DNA from: Euonymus europaeus
Taxonomy: Eukaryota; Streptophyta; Magnoliopsida; Celastrales; Celastraceae
Reading direction: 5' to 3'
DNA: 64,000 bases
NCBI GenBank assembly: GCA_963580455.1
Contig: OY756972.1
Coordinates: forward strand, 11,423,001-11,487,000
The notes under the pieces were generated by a model. The model was not told the origin of the DNA. It saw nothing but the letters and a program-made list of their open reading frames with translations, and ran no database searches. Below, piece after piece: positions 49,534-62,322 of the stretch. Numbering within the stretch: position 1 is the first letter of the stretch; each line of letters starts with the position of its first letter. Both the position numbers and the translations under genes were made by a program.

Positions 49534-50653
49534 GTGTACACCGAGCAACTTTGTTAGTCCGAAGTTGCTCAACTCTCTCTATGGAGGAGCTTTTAACGGT
49601 TTTGTCCATTTGTCATAGAAAGTTTGTATTTTGGCATCCAAATAATCTATGAAGCTTATACTCATAAAATTTGACATATAAGAACAATAAAAAGTGTACA
49701 CCGAGCAACTTTGATTGTCCGAAGTTGCTCAACTCTCTCTATGGAGGAGCTTTTAACGGTTTTGTCCATTTATCATAGAAAGTTGGTGTTTTGGCATCGA
49801 AATAATCTAAGAAGCTTATACTCTTAAAATTTGACATATAAGAACAATAAAAATTGTACACCGAGCAACTTTGATGGTCCGAAGTTGCTCAACTCTCTCT
49901 ATGGATGAGCTTTTAACGGTTTTGTCCATTTGTCATAGAATTTGTGTGTTTTCGCATCGAAATAATCTATGAAGCTTATACTCATAAAATTTGACATATA
50001 AGAACAATAAAAAGTGTACACCGAGCAACTTTGATTGTCCGAAGTTGCTCAACTCTCTCTATGGAGGAGCTTTTAACGGTTTTGTCCATTTATCATAGAA
50101 AGTTGGTGTTTTGGCATCGAAATAATCTAAGAAGCTTATACTCTTAAAATTTGACATATAAGAACAATAAAAATTGTACACCGAGCAACTTTGATGGTCC
50201 GAAGTTGCTCAACTCTCTCTATGGAGGAGCTTTTAACGGTTTTGTCCATTTGTCATAGAAAGTTGGTGTTTTGGAATCGAAATAATCTTGGAAGCCTGTA
50301 TTAATAAAATTTTACATAGAAGAACAATAAAAAGTGTACATAAAGGAACTTTGATGGTCCGAAGTTGCTCAACTCTCTCTATGGATGAGCTTTTAACGGT
50401 TTTGTCCATTTGTCATAGAATTTGTGTGTTTTGGCATCGAAATAATCTATGAAGCTTATACTCATAAAATTTGACATATAAGAACAATAAAAAGTGTACA
50501 CCGAGCAACTTTGATTGTCCGAAGGTGCTCAACTCTCTCTATGGAGGAGCTTTTAACGGTTTTATCCATTTGTCGTAGAAAGTTGGTGTTTCGGCATCGA
50601 AATAATCTATGAAGCTTATACTCATAAAATTTGACATATAAGAACAATAAAAA
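49534..50653 (+). repeat. K-Z-C-Z-B-C2-(Z/H) (7 monomers)
   Basis: All seven monomers are 160 bp. The K at 49534 has GTTTGTATTTTGGCATCCA but ends with ACTCATAAAATTTGACATATAAG instead of ATATTAG. Two Z monomers (49694, 50014) flank a C-like monomer that starts TTGTACACC and has TTTTCGCATCG. The monomer at 50494 starts as Z (GATTGTCC), continues as H (AAGGTGCTC, CGTAG, TTTCGG) and ends as F. Confidence 0.84.
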
Positions 50654-51132
50654 GTGTACACCGAGATACTTTAATGGTCCGAAGTTGCTCAACTGTCTCT
50701 ATGGAGGAGCTTTTAACGGTCTTGTCCATTTGTCATAGAAAGTTGGTGTTTTGGCATCGAAATAATCTTGGAAGCTTATACTCTTAAAATTTGACATATA
50801 AGAACAATAAAAATTGTACACCGAGCAACTTTGATGGCCCGAAGTTGCTCAACTCTCTCTATGGTAGTGCTTATAACGGTTTTATCCATTTGTCATAGAA
50901 AGTTGGTGTTTTGGAATCGAAATAATCTTGGAAGCTTGTATTAATAAAATCTTACATAGAAGAAAAGTAAAAAATGTACATAGAGAAACTTTGATGATCC
51001 GAAGTTGCTCAACTCTCTCTATGGAGGAGCTTTTAACGGTTTTGTCCATTTGTGTTAAAAGTTGGTGTTTTGGCATCGAAATAATCTATGAAGCTTATAC
51101 TCATAAAATTTGACATATAAGAACAATAAAAA
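50654..51132 (+). repeat. X1-X2-X3 trimer, third copy
   Basis: This 479-bp unit is the same as that at 49055-49533 by eye, including the ATCTTACAT and TTTGTGTTAAAAG markers. It is separated from that copy by seven unrelated-class monomers and, like it, is followed by a K monomer. The K after the trimer was therefore probably carried along in the duplication. Confidence 0.9.
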
Positions 51133-53689
51133 GTGTACACCGAGCAACTTTGTTAGTCCGAAGTTGCTCAACTCTCTCTATGGAGGAGCTTTTAACGGTT
51201 TTGTCCATTTGTCATAGAAAGTTTGTATTTTGGCATCCAAATAATCTATGAAGCTTATACTCGTAAAATTTGACATATTAGAAAAATAAAAAGTGTACAC
51301 GGAGCAACTTTGATGGTCCGAAGTTGCTCAATTCTCTTTATGGATGAGCTTTTAACGATTTTCTCCATTTGTCATAGAAATTTGGTGTTGTGGCATCGAA
51401 ATATTCTATGAAGCTTATACTCTTAAAATTTGACATATAAGAACAATAAAAATTGTACACCAAGCAACTTTGATGGTCCGAAGTTGCTCAACTCTCTCTA
51501 TGGAAGAGTTTTTAACGGTTTTATCCATTTGTCATAGAAAGTTGTTGTGTTGGAATCGAAATAATCTTGGAAGCTTGTATTAATAAAATTTTACATAGAA
51601 GAACAATAAAAAGTGTACATAGAAAAACTTTGATGGTCCGAAGTTGCTCAACTCTCTCTATGGAGGAGCTTTTAGCGGTTTTGTCCATTTGTCATAAAAG
51701 TTGGTGTTTTGGCATCGAAATAATCTATGAAGCTTATACTCATAAAATTTGACATATAAGAACAATAAAAAGTGTACACCGAGCAACTTTGATGGTCCGA
51801 AGTTGCTCAACTCTCTCTATGGAGGAGCTTTTAACGGTTTTGTCCATTTGTCATAGAAATTTGGTGTTTTGGCATCGAAATAATCTATGAAGCTTATACT
51901 CGTAAAATTTGACATATTAGAAAAATAAAAAGTGTACACCGGGCAACTTTGATGGTCCGAAGTTGCTCAACTCTCTCTATGAGGAGCTTTTAACGGTTTT
52001 GTCCATTTGTCAAAGAAAGTTGGTGTTTTGGCTTCGAAATAATCTAGGAAGCTTATACTCTTAAAATTTGACATATAAGAACAATAAAAATTGTACACCG
52101 AGCAACATTGATGGTCCGAAGATGCTCAATTCTCTCTATGGAAGAGCTTTTAACGGTTTTATCCATTTGTCATAGAAACTTGGTGTTTTGGAATCGAAAT
52201 AATCTTGGAAGCTTGTATTAATAAAATTTTACATAGAAGAACAATAAAAAGTGTACATAGAAAAACGTTGATGGTCCGAAGTTGCTCAACTCTCTCTATG
52301 GAGGAGCTTTTAGCGGTTTTGTCCATTTGTCATAAAAGTTGGTGTTTTCGCATCGAAATAATCTATGAAGCTTATACTCATAAAATTTGACATATAAGAA
52401 CAATAAAAAGTGTACACCGAGCAACTTTGATGGTTCGAAGTTGCTCAACTCTCTCTATGGAGGAGCTTTTAACGGTTTTGTCCATTTGTCATAGAAAGTT
52501 GGTGTTTTAGCATCGAAATAATCTAGGAAGCTTATACTCTTAAAATTTGACATATAAGAACAATAAAAATTGTACACCGAGCAAGTTTGATGGTCCGAAG
52601 TTGCTCAACTCTCTCTATGGAGAAGGTTTTAACGGTTTTGTCCGATTGTCATAGAAAGTTGGTGTTTTGGCATCGAAATAATCTTGGAAGCTTATACTCT
52701 TAAAATTTGACATATAAGAAAAATAAAAATTGTACACCGAGCAAGTTTGATGGTACGAAGTTGCTCAACTCTCTCTATGGAGGAGCTTTTAGCGGTTTTA
52801 TCCTTTTGTCATAGAAAGTTGGTGTGTTGGAATCGAAATAATCTTGGAAGCTTGTATTAATAAAATTTTACATAGAAGAACAATAAAAAGTGTACATAAA
52901 GGAACTTTGATGGTCCGAAGTTGCTCAACTCTCTCTATGGATGAGCTTTTAACGGTTTGGTCCATTTGTCATAGAATTTGTGTGTTTTGGCATCGAAATA
53001 ATCTATGAAGTTTATACTCATAAAATTTGACATATAAGAACAATAAAAAGTGTACACCGAGCAACTTTGATGGTCCGAAGTTGCTCAACTCTTTCTATGG
53101 AGGAGCTTTTAACGGTTTTGTCAATTTGTCATAGAAAGTTGGTGTTTTGTCGTCGAAATAATCTAGGAAGCTTATACTCTTAAAATTTGACATATAATAA
53201 GAATAAAAATTGTACACCGAGCGACTTTGATGGTCCGAAGTTGCTCTACTCTCTCTATGGAGGAGCTTTTAACGGTTTGGTCCATTTGTCACAGAAAGTT
53301 TTTTGTTTTGGAATAAAAATAATCTAGGAAGCTTATCCCCGTAAAATTTGACATAGAAGAACAATAAAAAGTCTATCACGCGCAACTTTGATGGTCTGAA
53401 GTTGCTTAACTCTGTCTATGGAGGAGCTTTTAACAGTTTTGTCCATTTGTCATAGAAAGTTGGTGTTTTGGCATCGAAATAATCAATGAAGCTTAAACTC
53501 GTAAAATTAGACATATAAGAACAATAAAAATTGTACACCGAGCAACTTTGATGGTCCGAAGTTGCTCAACTCTCTCTATGGAGGAGCTTTTAGCGGTTTT
53601 GTCCATTTGTCATAAAAGTTGGTGTTTTCGCATCGAAATAATTTATGTAGCTTATACTCTTAAAATTTGACATATAAGAACAATAAAAA
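51133..53689 (+). repeat. Mixed, diverged satellite stretch (16 monomers)
   Basis: Order by best match is K-L-N-O-F-F-N-O-P-W-b-C-(D/S)-(T/D)-(E/T)-U. Many private changes appear: GATGAGC inside the L at 51293, GTGTTGTGGC, GGGCAAC at 51932, CAAAGAAAG, and GAACATTG-type losses. An N-O pair occurs twice (51453 and 52091). Three hybrids in a row at 53050-53530 join S/T with D/E features. The T/D hybrid at 53210 is 161 bp (AAGTTTTTTG). This is the least homogenised part of the window. Confidence 0.82.
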
Positions 53690-53849
53690 TTGTACACCGA
53701 GCAAGTTTGATGGTCCGAAGTTGCTCAACTCTCTCTATGGAGAAGCTTTTAACGGTTTTGTCCGATTGTCATAGAAAGTTGGTGTTTTGGCATTGAAATA
53801 ATCTAGGAAGCTTATACTCTTAAAATTTGACATATAAGAACAATAAAAA
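53690..53849 (+). repeat. W monomer at the left edge of the 14-mer HOR
   Basis: A 160-bp W monomer with GAGCAAGTTTG, GAGAAGC, CCGATTG and GCATTGAAA. From here to 60569, 43 consecutive monomers are exactly 160 bp. It is not repeated in the following HOR copies, where Z stands before S/b, so it marks the boundary. Confidence 0.85.
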
Positions 53850-56089
53850 CTGTACACCGAGCAACTTTGATGGTCCGAAATTGCTCAACTCTCTCTATGG
53901 AGGAGCTTTTAGCGGTTTTATCCATTTGTCATAGAAAGTTGGTGTGTTGGAATCGAAATAATCTTGGAAACTTGTATTAATAAAATTTTACATAGAAGAA
54001 CAATAAAAAGTGTACATAAAGGAACTTTGATGGTCCGAAGTTGCTCAACTCTCTCTATGGATGAGCTTTTAACGGTTTGGTCCATTTGTCATAGAATTTG
54101 TGTGTTTTGGCATCGAAATAATCTATGAAGCTTATACTCATAAAATTTTACATATAAGAACAATAAAAAGTGTACACCGAGCAACTTTGATGGTCCGAAG
54201 TTGCTCAACTCTCTCTATGGAGGAGCTTTTAACGGTTTTGTCCATTTGTCACAGAAAGTTGGTGTTTTGGAATAAAAATAATCTAGGAAGCTTATACCCG
54301 TAAAATTTGACATAGAAGAACAATAAAAAGTCTATCACGAGCAACTTTGATGGTCTGAAGTTGCTCAACTCTGTTTATGGAGAAGCTTTTAACAGTTTTG
54401 TCCATTTGTCATAGAAAGTTGGTGTTTTAGCATCGAAATAATCTAGGAAGCTTATACTCTTAAAATTTGACATATAAGAACAATAAAAATTGTACACCGA
54501 GCAAGTTTGATGGTCCGAAGTTGCTCAACTCTCTCTATGGAGGAGCTTTTAACGGTTTTGTCCATTTGTCATAGAAAGTTGGTGTTTTAGCATCGAAATA
54601 ATCTCGGAAGCTTATACTCTTAAAATTTGACATATAAGAACAGTAAAAATTGTACACCGAGCAAGTTTGATGGTCCGAAGTTGCTCAACTCTCTCTATGG
54701 AGGAGCTTTTAACGGTTTTGTCCGATTGTCATAGAAAGTTGGTGTTTTGGCATTTAAATAAACTAGGAAGCTTATACTCTTAAGATTTGACATATAAGAA
54801 CAATAAAAATTGTACACCGAGCAACTTTGATGGTCCGAAGTTGCTCAACTCTCTCTATGGAGGAGCTTTTAACGGTTTTATCCATTTGGTATAGAAAGTT
54901 GGTGTGTTGGAATCGAAATAATCTTGGAAGCCTGTATTAATAAAATTTTACATAGAAGAACAATAAAAAGTGTACATAAAGGAACTTTGATGGTCCGAAG
55001 TTGCTCAACTCTCTCTATGGAGGAGCTTTTAACGGTTTTGTCCATTTGTCACAGAAAGTTGGTGTTTTGGAATAAAAATAATCTAGGAAGCTTATACCCG
55101 TAAAATTTGACATAGAAGAACAATAAAAAGTCTATCACGAGCAACTTTGATGGTCTGAAGTTGCTCAACTCTGTTTATGGAGAAGCTTTTAACAGTTTTG
55201 TCCATTTGTCATAGAAAGTTGGTGTTTTAGCATCGAAATAATCTAGGAAGCTTATACTCTTAAAATTTGACATATAAGAACAATAAAAATTGTACACCGA
55301 GCAAGTTTGATGGTCCGAAGTTGCTCAACTCTCTCTATGGAGGAGCTTTTAACGGTTTTGTCCATTTGTCATAGAAAGTTGGTGTTTTAGCATCGAAATA
55401 ATCTCGGAAGCTTATACTCTTAAAATTTGACATATAAGAACAGTAAAAATTGTACACCGAGCAAGTTTGATGGTCCGAAGTTGCTCAACTCTCTCTATGG
55501 AGGAGCTTTTAACGGTTTTGTCCGATTGTCATAGAAAGTTGGTGTTTTGGCATTTAAATAAACTAGGAAGCTTATACTCTTAAGATTTGACATATAAGAA
55601 CAATAAAAATTGTACACCGAGCAACTTTGATGGTCCGAAGTTGCTCAACTCTCTCTATGGAGGAGCTTTTAACGGTTTTATCCATTTGGTATAGAAAGTT
55701 GGTGTGTTGGAATCGAAATAATCTTGGAAGCCTGTATTAATAAAATTTTACATAGAAGAACAATAAAAAGTGTACATAAAGGAACTTTGATGGTCCGAAG
55801 TTGCTCAACTCTCTCTATGGATGAGCTTTTAACGGTTTTGTCCATTTGTCATAGAATTTGTGTGTTTTGGCATCGAAATAATCTATGAAGCTTATACTCA
55901 TAAAATTTGACATATAAGAACAATAAAAAGTGTACACCGAGCAACTTTGATTGTCCGAAGTTGCTCAACTCTCTCTATGGAGGAGCTTTTAACGGTTTTG
56001 TCCATTTATCATAGAAAGTTGGTGTTTTGGCATCGAAATAATCTAAGAAGCTTATACTCTTAAAATTTGACATATAAGAACAATAAAAA
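53850..56089 (+). repeat. 14-mer HOR, copy 1 (2240 bp)
   Basis: Order is (S/b)-C-D-E-P4-W3-B3-(C/D)-E-P4-W3-B3-C2-Z. A 5-mer, D-E-P4-W3-B3, is repeated inside it, the second time with its D replaced by a C/D hybrid at 54970 (starts GTGTACATAAAGG, ends GAATAAAAATAAT and TACCCG). Markers are CTGTTTATGGAGAAGC in E, AATCTCGG with ACAGTAAAAA in P4, CATTTAAATAAACTAGG and TTAAGATTTG in W3, and TTTGGTATAG in B3. C ends ATAAAATTTTACATATAAG. Confidence 0.93.
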
Positions 56090-58169
56090 TTGTACACCGA
56101 GCAACTTTGATGGTCCGGAATTGCTCAACTCTCTCTATGGAGGAGCTTTTAGCGGTTTTATCCATTTGTCATAGAAAGTTGGTGTGTTGGAATCGAAATA
56201 ATCTTGGAAACTTGTATTAATAAAATTTTACATAGAAGAACAATAAAAAGTGTACATAAAGGAACTTTGATGGTCCGAAGTTGCTCAACTCTCTCTATGG
56301 ATGAGCTTTTAACGGTTTGGTCCATTTGTCATAGAATTTGTGTGTTTTGGCATCGAAATAATCTATGAAGCTTATACTCATAAAATTTTACATATAAGAA
56401 CAATAAAAAGTGTACACCGAGCAACTTTGATGGTCCGAAGTTGCTCAACTCTCTCTATGGAGGAGCTTTTAACGGTTTTGTCCATTTGTCACAGAAAGTT
56501 GGTGTTTTGGAATAAAAATAATCTAGGAAGCTTATACCCGTAAAATTTGACATAGAAGAACAATAAAAAGTCTATCACGAGCAACTTTGATGGTCTGAAG
56601 TTGCTCAACTCTGTTTATGGAGAAGCTTTTAACAGTTTTGTCCATTTGTCATAGAAAGTTGGTGTTTTAGCATCGAAATAATCTAGGAAGCTTATACTCT
56701 TAAAATTTGACATATAAGAACAATAAAAATTGTACACCGAGCAAGTTTGATGGTCCGAAGTTGCTCAACTCTCTCTATGGAGGAGCTTTTAACGGTTTTG
56801 TCCATTTGTCATAGAAAGTTGGTGTTTTAGCATCGAAATAATCTCGGAAGCTTATACTCTTAAAATTTGACATATAAGAACAGTAAAAATTGTACACCGA
56901 GCAAGTTTGATGGTCCGAAGTTGCTCAACTCTCTCTATGGAGGAGCTTTTAACGGTTTTATCCATTTGGTATAGAAAGTTGGTGTGTTGGAATCGAAATA
57001 ATCTTGGAAGCCTGTATTAATAAAATTTTACATAGAAGAACAATAAAAAGTGTACATAAAGGAACTTTGATGGTCCGAAGTTGCTCAACTCTCTCTATGG
57101 AGGAGCTTTTAACGGTTTTGTCCATTTGTCACAGAAAGTTGGTGTTTTGGAATAAAAATAATCTAGGAAGCTTATACCCGTAAAATTTGACATAGAAGAA
57201 CAATAAAAAGTCTATCACGAGCAACTTTGATGGTCTGAAGTTGCTCAACTCTGTTTATGGAGAAGCTTTTAACAGTTTTGTCCATTTGTCATAGAAAGTT
57301 GGTGTTTTAGCATCGAAATAATCTAGGAAGCTTATACTCTTAAAATTTGACATATAAGAACAATAAAAATTGTACACCGAGCAAGTTTGATGGTCCGAAG
57401 TTGCTCAACTCTCTCTATGGAGGAGCTTTTAACGGTTTTGTCCATTTGTCATAGAAAGTTGGTGTTTTAGCATCGAAATAATCTCGGAAGCTTATACTCT
57501 TAAAATTTGACATATAAGAACAGTAAAAATTGTACACCGAGCAAGTTTGATGGTCCGAAGTTGCTCAACTCTCTCTATGGAGGAGCTTTTAACGGTTTTG
57601 TCCGATTGTCATAGAAAGTTGGTGTTTTGGCATTTAAATAAACTAGGAAGCTTATACTCTTAAGATTTGACATATAAGAACAATAAAAATTGTACACCGA
57701 GCAACTTTGATGGTCCGAAGTTGCTCAACTCTCTCTATGGAGGAGCTTTTAACGGTTTTATCCATTTGGTATAGAAAGTTGGTGTGTTGGAATCGAAATA
57801 ATCTTGGAAGCCTGTATTAATAAAATTTTACATAGAAGAACAATAAAAAGTGTACATAAAGGAACTTTGATGGTCCGAAGTTGCTCAACTCTCTCTATGG
57901 ATGAGCTTTTAACGGTTTTGTCCATTTGTCATAGAATTTGTGTGTTTTGGCATCGAAATAATCTATGAAGCTTATACTCATAAAATTTGACATATAAGAA
58001 CAATAAAAAGTGTACACCGAGCAACTTTGATTGTCCGAAGTTGCTCAACTCTCTCTATGGAGGAGCTTTTAACGGTTTTGTCCATTTATCATAGAAAGTT
58101 GGTGTTTTGGCATCGAAATAATCTAAGAAGCTTATACTCTTAAAATTTGACATATAAGAACAATAAAAA
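56090..58169 (+). repeat. 14-mer HOR, copy 2, shortened to 13 (2080 bp)
   Basis: This copy is the same as copy 1 except that the first W3 and B3 are merged into one monomer at 56890-57049. That monomer starts TTGTACACCGAGCAAG and then reads TTATCCATTTGGTATAG and GGAAGCCTG. Exactly 160 bp are missing. The first monomer has CCGGAATTG rather than CCGAAATTG, shared with copy 3, so copies 2 and 3 are the closer pair. Confidence 0.93.
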
Positions 58170-60409
58170 TTGTACACCGAGCAACTTTGATGGTCCGGAA
58201 TTGCTCAACTCTCTCTATGGAGGAGCTTTTAGCGGTTTTATCCATTTGTCATAGAAAGTTGGTGTGTTGGAATCGAAATAATCTTGGAAACTTGTATTAA
58301 TAAAATTTTACATAGAAGAACAATAAAAAGTGTACATAAAGGAACTTTGATGGTCCGAAGTTGCTCAACTCTCTCTATGGATGAGCTTTTAACGGTTTGG
58401 TCCATTTGTCATAGAATTTGTGTGTTTTGGCATCGAAATAATCTATGAAGCTTATACTCATAAAATTTTACATATAAGAACAATAAAAAGTGTACACCGA
58501 GCAACTTTGATGGTCCGAAGTTGCTCAACTCTCTCTATGGAGGAGCTTTTAACGGTTTTGTCCATTTGTCACAGAAAGTTGTTGTTTTGGAATAAAAATA
58601 ATCTAGGAAGCTTATACCCGTAAAATTTGACATAGAAGAACAATAAAAAGTCTATCACGAGCAACTTTGATGGTCTGAAGTTGCTCAACTCTGTTTATGG
58701 AGAAGCTTTTAACAGTTTTGTCCATTTGTCATAGAAAGTTGGTGTTTTAGCATCGAAATAATCTAGGAAGCTTATACTCTTAAAATTTGACATATAAGAA
58801 CAATAAAAATTGTACACCGAGCAAGTTTGATGGTCCGAAGTTGCTCAACTCTCTCTATGGAGGAGCTTTTAACGGTTTTGTCCATTTGTCATAGAAAGTT
58901 GGTGTTTTAGCATCGAAATAATCTCGGAAGCTTATACTCTTAAAATTTGACATATAAGAACAGTAAAAATTGTACACCGAGCAAGTTTGATGGTCCGAAG
59001 TTGCTCAACTCTCTCTATGGAGGAGCTTTTAACGGTTTTGTCCGATTGTCATAGAAAGTTGGTGTTTTGGCATTTAAATAAACTAGGAAGCTTATACTCT
59101 TAAGATTTGACATATAAGAACAATAAAAATTGTACACCGAGCAACTTTGATGGTCCGAAGTTGCTCAACTCTCTCTATGGAGGAGCTTTTAACGGTTTTA
59201 TCCATTTGGTATAGAAAGTTGGTGTGTTGGAATCGAAATAATCTAGGAAGCCTGTATTAATAAAATTTTACATAGAAGAACAATAAAAAGTGTACATAAA
59301 GGAACTTTGATGGTCCGAAGTTGCTCAACTCTCTCTATGGAGGAGCTTTTAACGGTTTTGTCCATTTGTCACAGAAAGTTGGTGTTTTGGAATAAAAATA
59401 ATCTAGGAAGCTTATACCCGTAAAATTTGACATAAAAGAACAATAAAAAGTCTATCACGAGCAACTTTGATGGTCTGAAGTTGCTCAACTCTGTTTATGG
59501 AGAAGCTTTTAACAGTTTTGTCCATTTGTCATAGAAAGTTGGTGTTTTAGCATCGAAATAATCTAGGAAGCTTATACTCTTAAAATTTGACATATAAGAA
59601 CAATAAAAATTGTACACCGAGCAAGTTTGATGGTCCGAAGTTGCTCAACTCTCTCTATGGAGGAGCTTTTAACGGTTTTGTCCATTTGTCATAGAAAGTT
59701 GGTGTTTTAGCATCGAAATAATCTCGGAAGCTTATACTCTTAAAATTTGACATATAAGAACAGTAAAAATTGTACACCGAGCAAGTTTGATGGTCCGAAG
59801 TTGCTCAACTCTCTCTATGGAGGAGCTTTTAACGGTTTTGTCCGATTGTCATAGAAAGTTGGTGTTTTGGCATTTAAATAAACTAGGAAGCTTATACTCT
59901 TAAGATTTGACATATAAGAACAATAAAAATTGTACACCGAGCAACTTTGATGGTCCGAAGTTGCTCAACTCTCTCTATGGAGGAGCTTTTAACGGTTTTA
60001 TCCATTTGGTATAGAAAGTTGGTGTGTTGGAATCGAAATAATCTTGGAAGCCTGTATTAATAAAATTTTACATAGAAGAACAATAAAAAGTGTACATAAA
60101 GGAACTTTGATGGTCCGAAGTTGCTCAACTCTCTCTATGGATGAGCTTTTAACGGTTTTGTCCATTTGTCATAGAATTTGTGTGTTTTGGCATCGAAATA
60201 ATCTATGAAGCTTATACTCATAAAATTTGACATATAAGAACAATAAAAAGTGTACACCGAGCAACTTTGATTGTCCGAAGTTGCTCAACTCTCTCTATGG
60301 AGGAGCTTTTAACGGTTTTGTCCATTTATCATAGAAAGTTGGTGTTTTGGCATCGAAATAATCTAAGAAGCTTATACTCTTAAAATTTGACATATAAGAA
60401 CAATAAAAA
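58170..60409 (+). repeat. 14-mer HOR, copy 3 (2240 bp)
   Basis: This copy has the full 14-monomer order as in copy 1. I could spot only a handful of differences from copy 1: TTG against CTG at the first base triplet, CCGGAATTG, GTTGTTTTGG in D near 58580, AATCTAGG instead of AATCTTGG near 59243, and CATAAAAG near 59431. That implies well over 99% identity. It is followed by N2 rather than S/b, which ends the HOR. Confidence 0.93.
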
Positions 60410-60888
60410 TTGTACACCGAGCAACTTTGATGGTCCGAAGTTGCTCAACTCTCTCTATGGAGGAGCTTTTAACGGTTTTGTCCATTTGTCATAGAAAGTT
60501 GGTGTTTTGGAATCGAAATAATCTTGGAAGCTTGTATTAATAAAATTTTACATAGAAGAACAATAAAAATGTACAGAGAGGAACTTTGATGGTCCGAAGT
60601 TGCTCAACTTTCTCTATGGAAGAGCTTTTAACGGTGTTGTCCATTTGTCATAGAAAGTTGGTGTTTTGGCATCGAAATAATCTAGGAAGCTTATACTCTT
60701 AAAATTTGACATATAAGAACAATAAAAATTGTACACCGAGCAACTTTGATGGTCCAAAGGTGCTCAACTCTCTCTATGGAGGAGCTTTTAACGGTTTTAT
60801 CCATTTGTCGTAGAAAGTTGGTGTTTCGGAATCGAAATAATCTTGGAAACTTGTATTAATAAAATTTTACATAGAAGAAAAAATAAAA
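60410..60888 (+). repeat. N2-(O/G)-H, transition to the 9-mer HOR
   Basis: These three monomers match 61528-62006 and 62962-63440. O/G (60570) starts TGTACAGAGAGG, has CAACTTTCTC and GGTGTTG, and is 159 bp. H has CCAAAGGTGC. The same trio occurs in the expanded Y units at 41682 and 46786, linking the right end of the window to the 39-47 kb family. Confidence 0.88.
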
Positions 60889-62322
60889 GTGTACATAGAG
60901 GAACTTTGATGGTCCGAAGTTGCTCAACTCTCTCTATGGAGGAGCTTTTAGTGGTTTTGTCCATTTGTCATACAAGTTGGTGTTTTGGCATCGAAATAAT
61001 CTATGAAGCTTATACTCATAAAATTTGACATATAAGAACAATAAAAAGTGTACACCGAGCAACTTTGTTAGTCCGAAGTTGCTCAACTCTCTCTATGGAG
61101 GAGCTTTTAACGGTTTTGTCCATTTGTCATAGAAAGTTGGTATTTTGGCATCCAAATAATCTATGAAGCTTCTACTCGTAAAATTTGACATATTAGAAAA
61201 ATGAAAAGTGTACACGGAGCAACTTTGATGGTCCGAAGTTGCTCAATTCTCTCTATGGAGGAGCTTTTAACGATTTTCTCCATTTGTCATAGAAATTTGG
61301 TGTTTTGGCATCGAAATAATCTATGAATCTTATACTCATAAAACTTGACATATAAGAACAATAAATTATGTACACCGAGCAACTTTGATGGTCCGAAGTT
61401 GCTCAACTCTCTCTATGGAGGAGCTTTTAACGGTTTTGTCCATTTGTCATAGAAAGTTGGTGTTTTGGCATCGAAATAATCTAAGAAGCCTATACTCTTA
61501 AAATTTGACATATAAGAACAATAAAAATTGTACACTGAGCAACTTTGATGGTCCGAAGTTGCTCAGCTCTCTCTATGGAGGAGCTTTTAACGGTTTTGTC
61601 CATTTGTCATAGAAAGTTGGTGTTTTGGAATCGAAATAATCTTGGAAGCTTGTATTAATAAAATTTTACATAGAAGAACAATAAAAATGTACAGAGAGAA
61701 ACTTTGATGGTCCGAAGTTGCTCAACTTTCTCTATGGAAGAGCTTTTAACGGTGTTGTCCATTTGTCATAGAAAGTTGCTGTTTTGGCATCGAAATAATC
61801 TAGGAAGCTTATACTCTTAAAATTTGACATATAAGAACAATAAAAATTGTACACCGAGCAACTTTGATGGTCCAAAGGTGCTCAACTCTCTCTATGGAGG
61901 ATCTTTTAACGGTTTTATCCATTTGTCGTAGAAAGTTGTTGTTTCGGAATCGAAATAATCTTGGAAACTTGTATTAATAAAATTTTACATAGAAGAAAAA
62001 TAAAAAGTGTACATAGAGGAACTTTGATGGTCCGAAGTTGCTCAACTCTCTCTATGGAGGTGCTTTAACGGTTTTGTCCATTTGTCATAAAATTTGGTGT
62101 ATTGGCATCGAAATAATCTATGAAGCTTATACTCATAAAATTTGACATATAAGAACAGTAAAAAGTGTACACCGAGCAACTTTGATGGTCCGAAGTTGCT
62201 CAACTCTCTATGGAGGAGCTTTTAACGGTTTTATCCATTTGTCTTAGAAAGTTGGTGTTTTGGAATCGAAATAATCTTGAAAGCTTGTATTAATAAAATT
62301 TTACATAGAAGAAAAGTAAAAA
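60889..62322 (+). repeat. 9-mer HOR, copy 1 (1434 bp)
   Basis: Order is (I/J2)-K-L-F-N2-(O/G)-H-I-Y. The first monomer starts as I (GTACATAGAGGAACTTTGATGG) and changes to J2 (CATACAAG), so the I-Y pair before it was lost by in-register recombination. TTTTAGTGG here is private. The monomer after L starts ATGTACACC and ends with AATCTAAGAAGCC. Y (62165) is 158 bp from loss of a TC pair. Confidence 0.9.

Noticed and set aside
54100..54303. A forward 67-codon frame repeated at 56340 and 58420
   Set aside because: It spans C and D monomers of the 14-mer HOR, and its spacing (2240 and 2080 bp) is simply the HOR period.
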